Source of the DNA: an uncultured Methanobrevibacter sp.
Lineage (GTDB): Archaea > Methanobacteriota > Methanobacteria > Methanobacteriales > Methanobacteriaceae
Assembly (NCBI GenBank): GCA_902774685.1
Contig: CACYJH010000013.1
Location: forward strand, 1-53,521
Direction: 5' to 3'
Length of the DNA: 53,521 nt
The notes under the pieces were generated by a model, which was not told where the DNA came from, did not search any database, and was given only the letters and a program-made list of their open reading frames with translations. The first letter of the stretch is position 1. Each line of letters begins with the position of its first letter. This document shows, piece after piece, positions 34,298 to 44,353 of the stretch. The translations under genes were made by a program, and so were the position numbers.

Positions 34298-34578
34298 TAT
34301 TTAATCTCCATTACCCTATTAAGACAAAAAAGTTTTTAATATTCTTATAATTTTTGTAAATATAATATTAAAAATAACTTAAAGAAAACAATTAAGTTAA
34401 AAATTATAATACATAAATATTTATAATTTTTCTAATATTTATAATAATCTTTTTAGTAAAAATTTTATAATTGAATTATTGAAAAATAGTTAAAAAAGTT
34501 AAGAAAATCTTATGAAAATTTCTAAAAAAAATTAGATAAAAAAAGAATGATTAATAAAATAAAAAATAAGGAGAATCA

Positions 34579-36003
34579 TTAACTCCAAAAGTTTGAAAAT
34601 GGAGAATAATCCTCAGATTCCTCTTCAGAGCCTTCATCATCATAATCATAATCTTCATCATCATCCTCATCGATATAACGATTTATCTCATCATCAAGAG
34701 AATCCTCTTCTTCCTCATCATCATTTTCTATTGATTTAAGAGACTTTAAATTGAAGACATTGATGCTTTCCTCATTTTCCTTGACATTCAATTTCTCTTT
34801 GAAAATGTCATCGAGGCTCTTGTCTTCTTCACTATTACCTTCAAATCTTTCATTATAGATGAAGCCATCATCTGATGAATCAATAAGATTGTCTTGGTTA
34901 TTGAAGATGGAATCTTCTGAACTTGAATCAGAACTATAGGAATCGTTTATTCCAAAACTTGGGAAATCTTCAAATAGAGAATCATTATTGGAATTAATGG
35001 AATCATCAACTGAACCACTTACACCAAACTCTTCAATGTCCTCAAACTTAAAGTTACTTTTAAAATTATTATAATCCAAGTCCTGCTTATTTGTATCCGC
35101 CAATATGAAAGCTGTTTTGATAATTTTCAACCAATCCAAAGCGTCCTCTTTTGACTCTGCACAAATAGCTCCTTGACCTATCATAAGATTTTTTGGTCTG
35201 AAATTATCAGTACTTATTAAAATGAACTTATAGACCTCTTGAGAGAGATATTCATTGAAGAGATCATACCATAAATCATTTAAGGAATAAACTTCAAGGG
35301 AATTCTTACTGTGAATTCCTTCAAATCTTGATTTCAAATCTGAATAATCTGATTTGATTTTATCCAGTTCTCTTTGAAGGATTTTAACTTCTTCAACCAA
35401 TTTTTCGTTTCTTTCCCTTATGGCTTTGGATTCCTTGATTAAAATGTCATTTTCCTTAGTTGTCTTTTCATGCCTTATGGATTCCTCTTCGAAATCCTTC
35501 TTCACTTCCATATATTTTCTTTTTGAATTGTTGATTGAGGATAAGTTGGAAATGCTGTATAATCCTCCACGGATAATGGAATTGGCTATTTCATCCTCAA
35601 AAATATTTTCATCATTGTAATCATATTCATAATCATTCAATTCCTCAAGTGAAGGAAGCTTTAGATATTCAATGAGATTCAAGTCATTTTTCAAAGCCTT
35701 TTTAAGACTTTGATATAACTTATGGCCTTCAGCATTGGACTCAGCAGCAACCAATACCAAATCAGCTCCAACAATTGTATTTTTAGCTATTCCAATTTCA
35801 CTTGTTGGAATGATGGAAGAGATATTTACATTGAAATTGGACAAATCAAAATTGCTTACCGCCTTAGAAATAAACTCCAAATAATCTAAATTTGTTAAGA
35901 TAATCCTAATATCGACTAGTTTAGAATCAGCATTTAATTCATTTGAGAAATCGTTTCCATATTCATTAAATCCATATTCATTTTCTCTAAAGTCATTATC
36001 CAT
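34579..36003 (-). CDS. Large acidic coiled-coil protein of unknown function
   Basis: The protein has 474 residues. Residues about 28-125 look like a small alpha/beta domain ('LVDIRIILTNLDYLEFISKAV', 'SSIIPTSEIGIAKNTIVGADLVLVAAE'). A coiled coil spans about 168-230. Then comes a domain with 'NDLWYDLFNEYLSQEVYKFILIS' and 'ICAESKEDALDWLKIIKTAFI'. The last 150 residues are Asp/Glu/Ser-rich, ending in long acidic runs. No signal peptide, membrane segment or catalytic motif was found. It lies 50 bp before galE on the minus strand (galE is upstream in transcription). No known family is recognised. Confidence 0.6.
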   Translation of the reverse strand: MDNDFRENEYGFNEYGNDFSNELNADSKLVDIRIILTNLDYLEFISKAVSNFDLSNFNVNISSIIPTSEIGIAKNTIVGADLVLVAAESNAEGHKLYQSLKKALKNDLNLIEYLKLPSLEELNDYEYDYNDENIFEDEIANSIIRGGLYSISNLSSINNSKRKYMEVKKDFEEESIRHEKTTKENDILIKESKAIRERNEKLVEEVKILQRELDKIKSDYSDLKSRFEGIHSKNSLEVYSLNDLWYDLFNEYLSQEVYKFILISTDNFRPKNLMIGQGAICAESKEDALDWLKIIKTAFILADTNKQDLDYNNFKSNFKFEDIEEFGVSGSVDDSINSNNDSLFEDFPSFGINDSYSSDSSSEDSIFNNQDNLIDSSDDGFIYNERFEGNSEEDKSLDDIFKEKLNVKENEESINVFNLKSLKSIENDDEEEEDSLDDEINRYIDEDDDEDYDYDDEGSEEESEDYSPFSNFWS

Positions 36004-36054
36004 TCTAAGACCTCCATCTCTAAAGCCATCTAAATTCTTAAGTATTAAAAAAAA

Positions 36055-37029
36055 TTAACTGTGAATCTTTTTATGCCATTTCCATGCGGATTCGATTATA
36101 TCTTCCAATTCGCTTATTTCAGGTTTCCAATTTAAAATATCTTCTGCCTTTTTGGAATCTGCTATTAAAATATCCGGATCTCCAGGACGCCTTCCTTCAA
36201 TTTTAACCTCAAAATCAACATCTGTAACCTTCTTGCAGGTGTCAATAACTTCCTTAACAGAAAATCCACTGCCATTTCCTAAATTAAAAATATTGCTGTC
36301 ATTGAATGGCTCTTCCAAATATTGCAATGCCTTCAAGTGAGCATCAGCCAAATCATTAACATGAATATAATCTCTTACACAGGTTCCATCAGGAGTGCTA
36401 TAGTCATCTCCGAAGATTGAAATGCTATCTCTTCTGCCAATAGCTGCATCCAAAACCAAAGGAATCAAATGAGATTCCGGATTATGGTCTTCACCGATTT
36501 CACAATCCAAATCTGCACCTGCAGCATTAAAGTATCTAAGGGAGACATACTTCAAATCACCGAAATCAGATTCATCCTTCAACAGGTTCTCCACCATAAG
36601 TTTTGATTCCCCATAAGGGTTGATCGGTTTCAATTCATGGTCCTCGCTTATTGGAATGGAATTTGGAATTCCATATAATGCAGCTGTTGATGAGAAGATG
36701 AATTTCCTTACTCTGAATTCCTTCATAACTTGGAGCAGATTCAAAGTGTTTTCAAAATTGTTCTTGAAATATTTCTCAGGCTCTTCAACACTTTCAGCTA
36801 CAGATGAAAATGCCGCAAAGTGCATTACTGCCTCAATATCATTGTCTTGAAAAATCTCTTTAAGCTTATCTGTATCCTCTAAATCTGCATTGACAAACTG
36901 CCCCCATTTAACTGCAGATTTATGTCCTTTGGATAAATTATCCAACACTATTGTTTCATAGCCAGAATTATTAAGTAATTTGTTGATATGGGAGCCGATA
37001 TACCCTGCTCCACCAGTTACTAAAATCAT
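36055..37029 (-). CDS. galE: UDP-glucose 4-epimerase
   Basis: The protein has 324 residues. The NAD motif is 'MILVTGGAGYIGSHINKLL', followed by 'HFAAFSSVAESVEEPEKYFKNN', 'IFSSTAALYG' and the catalytic Y-x3-K in 'INPYGESKLMVE'. 'RYFNAAGAD' and 'GTCVRDYIHVNDLADAH' are GalE-specific. It interconverts UDP-glucose and UDP-galactose (or the N-acetyl forms) for cell-wall and glycan synthesis. It is about 13 kb from galU, which supplies its substrate. Confidence 0.93.
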   Translation of the reverse strand: MILVTGGAGYIGSHINKLLNNSGYETIVLDNLSKGHKSAVKWGQFVNADLEDTDKLKEIFQDNDIEAVMHFAAFSSVAESVEEPEKYFKNNFENTLNLLQVMKEFRVRKFIFSSTAALYGIPNSIPISEDHELKPINPYGESKLMVENLLKDESDFGDLKYVSLRYFNAAGADLDCEIGEDHNPESHLIPLVLDAAIGRRDSISIFGDDYSTPDGTCVRDYIHVNDLADAHLKALQYLEEPFNDSNIFNLGNGSGFSVKEVIDTCKKVTDVDFEVKIEGRRPGDPDILIADSKKAEDILNWKPEISELEDIIESAWKWHKKIHS

Positions 37030-37328
37030 AATATCACTTAAAAATTTTATTTTAATTAATCTAATTGTTTATTAAAATTATATTATATTTTAGTTTATTT
37101 TATAATATATTTAACTTTTTAGTTTTTTTATAAAAAAATAAGGAAAATAATAAAGAAATAAGCAAAATAAAATAGATTTAAATTATTAAAAAAATAGCAA
37201 AATTAAAATAAAAATATAAAAAAAATAGTTAGAAAAATAACTAGAATTAAAATAAAAACATAATAAAAAAAAAAATAATTAAAAAAATAGCTAGAAAATA
37301 AAATAAAATAAAAAAAGAAGTAAATTAT
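37030..37328. other. 299-bp A-rich gap
   Basis: Low-complexity A/T sequence between galE and the geranylgeranyl reductase. No ORF or hairpin stood out. Confidence 0.4.
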
Positions 37329-38516
37329 TTATAAGAATAATTTACGTAATTTTAAAGCTGCACTTGGTTGCACTTTGATTAATGCCTTTACAAGTTCAGT
37401 GGTTCCAAGAGTTTCAAATTCAATGTCTTGGAAAGCTTTTGCAATGCTGTTTAAGTCTTCATCATTTAAAGACCATAAGTAGTCACAAGCTTTGGAATAC
37501 TTGTCCATATCATGACCCATAGCTTCATCAACTAAATCAGCATACTTTTTAAGGAATTTTTTAGAGCAGTCTCCTGCTGCAATAGCTTCAGCAGCGGTTT
37601 GTCCTGCTAATTTACCACCAGTAATACCGCTGGTGATTCCTCCACCTGTTAATGGGTTAACTTGGCTTGCAGCATCTCCACAAAGCATGATGTTGTCATT
37701 GTACATTTCCTTTACAAGACCACCAACAGGATCTCCACCTACATTCAATTCTACAGGTTGAGCATCCTTAAGTGCGTAACAGTTGTTAACAGCATCAACT
37801 AAGTATTCGTAAGCGGATTTTTCAGCCATTTCAGGAATGATTGCAAGTCCTGCATTTACGATATCGTCACCTTTAGGGAATAACCAGAAGTAACCTCCAG
37901 GTGCTACGCTACCGAAGTAGAACTCAAGAACATCGTTTCTTTCCATTTTAGCATTACACATTTCAAACTGTACACCAGCTTCCATGTGTTTAGGTTTGGT
38001 GATAGCCTTTAATCCAGCCCATTTAGCTACGTGGGATTCAGGACCATCTGCACCGATAAGGATTTTAGCGTTAATGTCATAAACTTCACCCATGCATTCA
38101 CAAGTTACAGTGTAAGATCCATCTTCCTCTTTCTTAAGACCTTTTGCTTGGGTTTTGATTCTGATTTCTGCTCCTGCTCTACCAGCTTCCATAGCTAAAT
38201 GCTTATCGAAGACTTTTCTTTCCAAGATGTAACCTGCTTCTGGCAATTCAACTACATCGTTAGTTAACCATACGTCAGTTCCATCTGGAGCGATTAATCT
38301 GATACCTTCGATTTCTTGGGTAATCCAATGAGGGTCAGCTTCAAGCTCTAAGATTTCAAAGGTTCTTTTGGAAACACCTTCTGCGCATCTTTTAGGAGCA
38401 CCGATTTCAGATTTCTTATCCATGAGAATTACTTTTGCCCCACCTTTTGCAGCAAATCTTGCAGCGGTAGAACCAGCAGGTCCAGCACCAATAACTAATA
38501 CATCAGTTTTAATCAT
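37329..38516 (-). CDS. Digeranylgeranylglycerophospholipid reductase
   Basis: The protein has 395 residues. The FAD motif is 'VLVIGAGPAGSTAARFAA', with 'KKSEIGAPKRCAEGVS' (substrate-channel Cys motif), 'LIGADGPESHVAKWAGL' and 'LCGDAASQVNPLTGGGI'. This matches the archaeal geranylgeranyl reductase that saturates the double bonds of archaeal membrane lipids. A 2x4Fe-4S ferredoxin gene lies 20 bp upstream in the same operon and is the likely electron donor. GGGGATGA supports the ATG at 38516. This is the canonical copy, and the protein at 1729-2937 is a diverged paralog. Confidence 0.9.
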   Translation of the reverse strand: MIKTDVLVIGAGPAGSTAARFAAKGGAKVILMDKKSEIGAPKRCAEGVSKRTFEILELEADPHWITQEIEGIRLIAPDGTDVWLTNDVVELPEAGYILERKVFDKHLAMEAGRAGAEIRIKTQAKGLKKEEDGSYTVTCECMGEVYDINAKILIGADGPESHVAKWAGLKAITKPKHMEAGVQFEMCNAKMERNDVLEFYFGSVAPGGYFWLFPKGDDIVNAGLAIIPEMAEKSAYEYLVDAVNNCYALKDAQPVELNVGGDPVGGLVKEMYNDNIMLCGDAASQVNPLTGGGITSGITGGKLAGQTAAEAIAAGDCSKKFLKKYADLVDEAMGHDMDKYSKACDYLWSLNDEDLNSIAKAFQDIEFETLGTTELVKALIKVQPSAALKLRKLFL

Positions 38517-38536
38517 AATAATTCATCCCCATTAAT

Positions 38537-38704
38537 CTATTCTTCTAATTCCAATGCCGCTAATGGACAAGCATCTACACAAATTCCACATTCATTACAG
38601 TTTTCATCAAAAACTAAAGCTGTTTCTTTTACTTCTATGCAGTTTCTTACACAAACACCTGCGCAACAACCGCAATAAGAACACCAATCTTTTACAATCA
38701 TCAT
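38537..38704 (-). CDS. 4Fe-4S ferredoxin, partner of geranylgeranyl reductase
   Basis: The protein has 55 residues. Two cluster motifs are visible: C8-x2-C11-x2-C14-x3-C18 ('WCSYCGCCAGVCVRN') and 'CNECGICVDACP'. The usual Pro after the first cluster is Val, and there are two extra cysteines (C13, C22). The start ATG at 38704, or the next ATG, follows GGAG. It is the first gene of an operon with the lipid reductase downstream. It probably feeds low-potential electrons to that enzyme. Confidence 0.88.
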   Translation of the reverse strand: MMIVKDWCSYCGCCAGVCVRNCIEVKETALVFDENCNECGICVDACPLAALELEE

Positions 38705-39176
<472 letters not shown>

Positions 39177-39443
39177 TTATGGATAATAATATTGGGGATA
39201 AAGCCTATAAAGCTGATTAACATAATCCCTATTGTCATAAGGGGAAGTATAAGTTTCAACAGGATGATATCTCTCTAAAACATATTTAGGTTCCTCATTT
39301 TCAGAACTTGATGAATGATAATAGTGAGTATGATCTATTTGCTGATTCCTTTCTGTTGTATCGATTATAAAAACAGCCCACAAAATTATCAAAAGAAGGG
39401 CTAGGAATAAAATAAATAAATAAAACGCATATTTTTCATCCAT
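39177..39443 (-). CDS. Small single-pass membrane protein, Tyr/His-rich tail
   Basis: The protein has 88 residues. A transmembrane helix 'YAFYLFILFLALLLIILWAVFII' at 5-27 is followed by a polar tail with many Tyr, His and Ser ('HTHYYHSSSSENEE') that ends 'YPQYYYP'. GGGGGAATTGATT supports the start at 39443. A longer in-frame extension upstream looks untranslated. It stands alone between noncoding regions. It is a real gene by its ribosome site and membrane helix, but not one I recognise. Confidence 0.6.
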   Translation of the reverse strand: MDEKYAFYLFILFLALLLIILWAVFIIDTTERNQQIDHTHYYHSSSSENEEPKYVLERYHPVETYTSPYDNRDYVNQLYRLYPQYYYP

Positions 39444-39602
39444 AATCAATTCCCCCAAGGATTTTTCCTTAAAAATAAGAATGCGAGAATGTCTCATAAA
39501 AAACCTATTATAAAAATTGAATCTTAATTGAAAAAATGGAATTAAAAAATAAAAAATAGGATTTAAAAAGACATGCTGAAAATTTAAAAATAATCAAAGT
39601 AC

Positions 39603-40208
39603 CTAAATCATATTTGGAACTCTTAATGAAGTAGGCAATGGCTTAATTTTAGCAGGAGTACCAATAGCTAAGTAATAAGGAGGTACACTACGGGTTACAA
39701 CTGCACCTGCAGCTACAATAGCTCCTTCACCAACTTCTATATTAGATAAGAATGTTGTATTTCCACCAACAGAACATCCTTTTCTGAGTTGAGGTCCTTT
39801 CAATTCATATTCAACTCTAATAGGATACCTGTCATTTGTAAAGCAGGCGCAAGGACCGATGAATACATTGTCTTCAATAATACTGTTTCTTGGAATGTAT
39901 ACATTTGATTGGATGCTTACATTATTTCCGATTTCACATCCACCTTCAATGACAGTATTTGTACCAATCAATACATCATTACCTATTGTAGTATGGTCTC
40001 TTACAACAACATTATGTCCAGTTTTAAAATCATCTCCAATGATTACATCATTATAGATTACAGTATTAGATCTAAGTAAAATGTTTTTACCCAATACAGG
40101 CTCTTTACTAAATCTTTTATAATTAACTCCTAATTTAATTCCTTCCCTGATTAATCTAGGGTCTTTAGAGTCATTATTATTTCCACGTAAATTTAAAAAA
40201 CTAGGCAT
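39603..40208 (-). CDS. Left-handed beta-helix acyl/acetyltransferase
   Basis: The protein has 201 residues. Hexapeptide repeats run from about 40 to 150 ('[24 protein letters not shown]', '[23 protein letters not shown]'), with a loop '[19 protein letters not shown]' and a final coil '[21 protein letters not shown]'-like stretch. This is the WbbJ/WlbB-type group that N- or O-acetylates sugars, often nucleotide-amino sugars for surface glycans. The acetyl acceptor is unknown. It is a single gene. A SAM- or NAD-type domain is absent. Confidence 0.85.
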   Translation of the reverse strand: MPSFLNLRGNNNDSKDPRLIREGIKLGVNYKRFSKEPVLGKNILLRSNTVIYNDVIIGDDFKTGHNVVVRDHTTIGNDVLIGTNTVIEGGCEIGNNVSIQSNVYIPRNSIIEDNVFIGPCACFTNDRYPIRVEYELKGPQLRKGCSVGGNTTFLSNIEVGEGAIVAAGAVVTRSVPPYYLAIGTPAKIKPLPTSLRVPNMI

Positions 40209-40332
40209 AATTTCACCTCTTCTATAAAGTTCAATGAACTTAAAATTTTTACAAAGTTAATATATTCAAATAATAGTATGTTGAATAAAGTATAAAAAAT
40301 TAATGATTTAAATTGAATATTTTTTAAAGCAA

Positions 40333-40644
40333 TCATAAATTCAATTCTCTCAATTTTTTATCCAATTCCTCTTCGCTGAGTTCGTCTTCCTCTTCCAATT
40401 CCATTTCATCATCTAAGATTTCATCTTCACCAGATGCAATCTGTTGAGCTCTCCTATTTTCCTCTTCAAGATATTTTTCCTTATTCTCTTCCCAATCAGC
40501 CTTGATTTCTGCAATCAAATCATCATCAGCCTCAATAGCAGGTCCAGTGTAGGAACAGTCCTTACATTCCCATTTTGACCAAACCTGTGGAATGATCCAA
40601 TCTATATTAGTGGAACCACAACGTGGACAAATTGTTCTTTTCAT
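40333..40644 (-). CDS. Zinc-ribbon protein with acidic C-terminal helix
   Basis: The protein has 103 residues. The N-terminal zinc ribbon has 'CPRCGS' (C6, C9) and 'WECKDCSYTGP' (C27, C30). Then come about 65 residues very rich in Glu and Asp, predicted helical ('DWEENKEKYLEEENRRAQQI', 'ELEEEDELSEEELDKKLREL'). Similar short archaeal proteins are common and uncharacterised. The ribbon resembles those of transcription factors. The gene lies 76 bp past the start of the KH/PP-loop gene. The function is unknown. Confidence 0.75.
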   Translation of the reverse strand: MKRTICPRCGSTNIDWIIPQVWSKWECKDCSYTGPAIEADDDLIAEIKADWEENKEKYLEEENRRAQQIASGEDEILDDEMELEEEDELSEEELDKKLRELNL

Positions 40645-40720
40645 ATTTTCACCTAAATAAATAATAAATGCATAAGCTAAATTTTTTACAATTCATTTAT
40701 TGTACTGAATAATAATTTTT

Positions 40721-41866
40721 CTAATCAGTCTTATAAAAACTCCAAATCAAGTCCAATGCCTCACCAGGTTCAAGTACACCTGATCTTGTTTCCCTTAAAA
40801 TTCTTTGTATTGAATACCTTTTCATGTGTGGAAACTTCTTATGAACTTCATACAACAATGGACATCCAAATCCTTTAAACTTGTTTAGATTATAATGCAC
40901 AGTTAGGGATTTGTTTTCAGATTTTGACACGGATAATGAAGCAGGTAAGTTGAGCCTAATAACTTTATTATTTTCAACTCCATTATCTACATCACTTTGT
41001 CTATTTTCATCAATTTCATCAATTTCTTCATCACTTTCCTCAAGATTGCAAACTTGTTCTGTTATGCACTGACTTCCAGTTGCCAACATGTCTCCAAAAA
41101 TCACAATAGGAACATCATTCTCTAAAGCATATTTGTATACAGTTTCCTCAATGATCTTTGAACATCTTCCGCAAGGATGGAATCTTCCAGTGAATGATTC
41201 CTGAACCAATTCACTATAATCCACTTCAATATACTCATGAGGAACATCCAATTCCTCTACCAGCTTGTCAATGTTATGCCTAAATTGGTTTGGAAGAACA
41301 ATGGTTCCAGGGTCAACAGTAATTGCTATTGGATTGAATCCCAATTTTTTTGCTAATATGAGTGAAAAGCTGCTGTCTGTACCACCTGACAATGCTACAA
41401 TGGCTGTTGGCTTTTCAGCTTCAAAATAGCCATAGGGACTTTCATCCAAATCCTTGAAATAATTGTAGAAATTAAATGAATATAAATTATCCAATTTTAT
41501 CTTTAGAATGTCTATTAAATTGTTTAAAGCTATAAATGAACCATAATCCAAGTTTTCCTTATTTTCATTTACAAATGAATTTAACTTATTTAAAGAAAGA
41601 TTCATCCTATACTCCTTTTGAAGGAAATCAGAATGACTTTCTACATGGATGCTTCCTATTTCAAGCTCTTCTCTGAGTCTGCCAACAACCCATCCCCCTT
41701 TTCCAATAATAGCTGATTTGTCAGGACGGTCATTGGTGATAATCCACATTTCATTAGCGTCATTATCATATAGAACTTCCTTAATGTCTATATTGACTTC
41801 TTCATGACCTATTTCCCTTCTGATTTTATTTATATGATTCAAAAGAGCATTTACATCATATACCAT
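40721..41866 (-). CDS. PP-loop ATPase with N-terminal KH-like motif (probable tRNA-modifying enzyme)
   Basis: The protein has 381 residues. Near 50-64, 'KSAIIGKGGWVVGRLREEL' contains the GxxG loop of a KH RNA-binding domain. The PP-loop SGGTDSS is at 160-166. 'HPCGRCSKIIEETVYKYA' near 235 has the CxxC seen in TtcA/Ncs6-type tRNA thiolases, with more cysteines at 'QCITEQVC' and 'GFGCPLL'. An acidic insertion of about 30 residues follows 'EQVCNLEESDEE'. The best reading is an adenylating enzyme acting on tRNA, perhaps a thiolase. The precise base is not inferable. GGTGG supports the ATG at 41866. Confidence 0.75.
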   Translation of the reverse strand: MVYDVNALLNHINKIRREIGHEEVNIDIKEVLYDNDANEMWIITNDRPDKSAIIGKGGWVVGRLREELEIGSIHVESHSDFLQKEYRMNLSLNKLNSFVNENKENLDYGSFIALNNLIDILKIKLDNLYSFNFYNYFKDLDESPYGYFEAEKPTAIVALSGGTDSSFSLILAKKLGFNPIAITVDPGTIVLPNQFRHNIDKLVEELDVPHEYIEVDYSELVQESFTGRFHPCGRCSKIIEETVYKYALENDVPIVIFGDMLATGSQCITEQVCNLEESDEEIDEIDENRQSDVDNGVENNKVIRLNLPASLSVSKSENKSLTVHYNLNKFKGFGCPLLYEVHKKFPHMKRYSIQRILRETRSGVLEPGEALDLIWSFYKTD

Positions 41867-41978
41867 ATTTCCACCATTTAGAAACAATAATTTCAAAGTA
41901 GCTTAACAATTCAATACATCATATTTAACAATAGTTATAAACATATTTAAAAAATAAAATAATTGAATGGAAAAACAA

Positions 41979-43397
41979 TCAGATTCCTTGTTTTTCAAAT
42001 TCATTATCTAAAAATATGTTCATATTGTCAATAGCCAATTGGACCATTTCAGGAGAAGGACCTCCAGGAACATTTCTAATCTTAACGTTTTCAATTGGAT
42101 TCAATGCATTGTGAATCAATTCATCATCAAGACCTAATTTTTCAAATCCAAGTTCCTCTGCTACGTTGTCTACATAGGCACCATCAATTTCACTTGGATT
42201 TACTCCTTCAGCCACTGCCTCATTTACAATTCTGCCTACAATCTTATGGGCTGTTCTGAATGGTATCTTTCTTTCCCTTACCATAATGTCAGCTAAGTCT
42301 GTAGCTGTTGCAAAGTTAGCTCCTGCTAATTCCAAACATCTTTCAGTATTGAATGTTACAGTTAAAAGCATGTGATTGACTATCTTCAAAGTGTCATAAG
42401 CTACATCGCATGCATTCCATAAATGAGGAGTGATTTCCTGTAAATCTCTGTTGTAAGTGTATGGAATAGCTTTTAGAATGGTTAGAATAGTGATTAATTC
42501 TCCATTGACTATTGCACATTTGGATCTTGCAACCTCTGCTACATCAGGATTTTTCTTTTGTGGCATGATTGAAGATGTTGATGAGTATTCATCAGCCATT
42601 GAAACGATTCCAAACTCATAAGTGCTCCAAAGAACCAATTCTTCACAGATTTTGGATAATGTAGTGCATAATGCACTGAGATCGAATACAGTCTCTGCAA
42701 TATGGTCTCTTGAGGAAACACCATCCATTGAGTTTTCAAGATAATCATCAAAGCCTAACAATTGGGTTGTTAATTCCCTGTCAATTGGAAAACTTGTGGT
42801 TGCCATAGCAGCTGAACCTAATGGGTTTAGATTGACTCTCTTATAGGTGTCATCCAATCTTTGATAATCCCTTTTTAGGGCTTGTGCATGTGCCATCAAG
42901 TGATGAGCCAAGGTAACTGGCTGAGCATGCTGCAAATGAGTGTATCCAATCATGACTGTTTCCTTATGCTCCTTAGCAAGTTCAAGGATCCCTTCAATGA
43001 ACTCAAGGATTCCAATTTGGATTTCAGATATTCTGTCTCTCAACAACAATCTAATATCTGTTGCAACTTGGTCGTTTCTTGACTTTGCAGTATGCATGAA
43101 TCCTGCTTCAGGACCTACAAGCTTGGTTACATAGTTTTCCACAGCCATATGAACGTCTTCAACAGAATGGTCAAATTCAAGTGCATCGAAACCTTCATCA
43201 CTTAGCTTATCCAATGCTTCAAGGATCTTATCTGCTATTTCTCCATCTATAATCCCTTGTGCCTTAAGCATTGAAGTGTGAGCGTAATTGCATTGAATGT
43301 CTGCATCAAAGATAAATCTATCAAATTCCAATGAAGAGGTGTATACTGCTGCTTCATCGGTCATTTCCTTTTCAAGTCTTCCAGTTCTAATTTTCAC
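41979..43397 (-). CDS. argH: Argininosuccinate lyase
   Basis: This enzyme catalyses the last step of arginine synthesis, splitting argininosuccinate to arginine and fumarate. The 472 residues include '[18 protein letters not shown]', '[17 protein letters not shown]', the fumarase-superfamily signature '[11 protein letters not shown]' and 'EITPHLWN'. The likely start is the GTG at 43397 after GAGTTGAT, giving '[17 protein letters not shown]'. The reading frame is open further upstream into the HEPN gene, but that part is not conserved. It is preceded by the MNT/HEPN pair on the same strand, only 35 bp apart. Confidence 0.93.
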   Translation of the reverse strand: MKIRTGRLEKEMTDEAAVYTSSLEFDRFIFDADIQCNYAHTSMLKAQGIIDGEIADKILEALDKLSDEGFDALEFDHSVEDVHMAVENYVTKLVGPEAGFMHTAKSRNDQVATDIRLLLRDRISEIQIGILEFIEGILELAKEHKETVMIGYTHLQHAQPVTLAHHLMAHAQALKRDYQRLDDTYKRVNLNPLGSAAMATTSFPIDRELTTQLLGFDDYLENSMDGVSSRDHIAETVFDLSALCTTLSKICEELVLWSTYEFGIVSMADEYSSTSSIMPQKKNPDVAEVARSKCAIVNGELITILTILKAIPYTYNRDLQEITPHLWNACDVAYDTLKIVNHMLLTVTFNTERCLELAGANFATATDLADIMVRERKIPFRTAHKIVGRIVNEAVAEGVNPSEIDGAYVDNVAEELGFEKLGLDDELIHNALNPIENVKIRNVPGGPSPEMVQLAIDNMNIFLDNEFEKQGI

Positions 43398-43431
43398 TCG
43401 TATCAACTCATTAAACAATAAATAAAAATAA

Positions 43432-43800
43432 TCATAAGAATTTTTTAGCTTCATTTATAAATTCTTCAGCAAGCCACACATTCTCTTTTGCAGTGTCTAA
43501 ATCAAAATCATCATAATTTGCATAACTTGCATCTTCTCTAATTGTTCTCGCCCTAGAGAATCTGGATGCCAACTCCCTATCAAATCCTTCTTCGAGGACA
43601 TACTTTTCACCGATTAATGTGATTACCCCATCATGTGTTTTAGGAGTTAAACCTTTCTTTAAAAGTAATGCCCTTGAAATAGAGAACATTGCATAATAGG
43701 ATAAGGTTATGGAATTTCTATATTTGCCTGCTTCCAAAAGAAGCTTGCTTGATTCCAAATCATCAATTGCAATTTCAATACAAGATTCTATTTCATCCAA
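43432..43800 (-). CDS. HEPN-domain protein (UPF0332-like), partner of the MNT protein
   Basis: The protein has about 122 residues and is helical. '[46 protein letters not shown]' is the HEPN core, and '[19 protein letters not shown]' sits where the R-x4-6-H motif of HEPN RNases is found. The His is replaced by Tyr, as in the UPF0332 branch, so RNase activity is uncertain. The TTG at 43800 is favoured because GAGGGGAT lies at proper spacing. It overlaps the stop of the MNT gene, suggesting translational coupling. Confidence 0.8.
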   Translation of the reverse strand: MDEIESCIEIAIDDLESSKLLLEAGKYRNSITLSYYAMFSISRALLLKKGLTPKTHDGVITLIGEKYVLEEGFDRELASRFSRARTIREDASYANYDDFDLDTAKENVWLAEEFINEAKKFL

Positions 43801-44098
43801 GGACAATCCCCTCTTCTTCAATGTTTTTTAATAAGGAAAAATCTTGGATTTTATTTAACTTCTCTTCTGAAAAGACATGGACAGATATGAATTCCTTTTT
43901 ATCAATAACAACATTGAAAACCTCTTCTCTTATTTTAGGTTCAATCAATTTAGCATAATTTGATACAACTAAAATATCAATATCTGAGTCATCTGTATCT
44001 TCTTCTCTAGCTACAGAACCAAATAAAATTATTTTAGATATATACTCATTATTTATAGCCTTTGCAAAATCACGAGCAATTGCTAAACGGTTATTCAT
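43793..44098 (-). CDS. MNT-type nucleotidyltransferase domain protein
   Basis: This 101-residue protein has the minimal nucleotidyltransferase signature 'ILFGSVAREEDTDDSDIDILVV' (G-S followed by D-x-D, about 29-47). In HEPN/MNT toxin-antitoxin systems this protein AMPylates and silences the HEPN partner. AAGGTGAT supports the ATG at 44098. An in-frame GTG at 44107 is part of the Shine-Dalgarno. The downstream HEPN gene overlaps its end by 8 bases. The pair lies at the distal end of the ribosomal supercluster and just before argH. Confidence 0.85.
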   Translation of the reverse strand: MNNRLAIARDFAKAINNEYISKIILFGSVAREEDTDDSDIDILVVSNYAKLIEPKIREEVFNVVIDKKEFISVHVFSEEKLNKIQDFSLLKNIEEEGIVLG

Positions 44099-44160
44099 AA
44101 TTATCACCTTATTATTAATAGTGTATATACATTTTATAAATAATAAATGTTTGTAGCGAA

Positions 44161-44302
44161 ATCTAAAAAATAGACTAAAATAATTAAAAATGTAAAAACA
44201 GCTAAGAAAAATATCTAAAAAATAGACTAAAATAATTAAAAATGTAAAAACAGCTAAGAAAAATATCTAAAAAATAGACTAAAATAATTAAAAATGTAAA
44301 AA
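44161..44302. repeat. 52-bp tandem repeat, about 2.7 copies
   Basis: Units begin at 44161, 44213 and 44265 with ATCTAAAAAATAGACTAAAA. The array is noncoding and lies after the S27ae gene and before the MNT gene on the minus strand. Copy number is likely variable. Confidence 0.85.
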
Positions 44303-44353
44303 AACTTAGTAAAAAATAATTAAAAAAAGTAAAAAGTAAAGTAAAGAATAAAT

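Noticed and set aside
41979..43454. Longer argH starting at 43454
   Set aside because: The extra 19 residues are unlike the family and overlap the HEPN gene. The GTG at 43397 has a suitable ribosome site.
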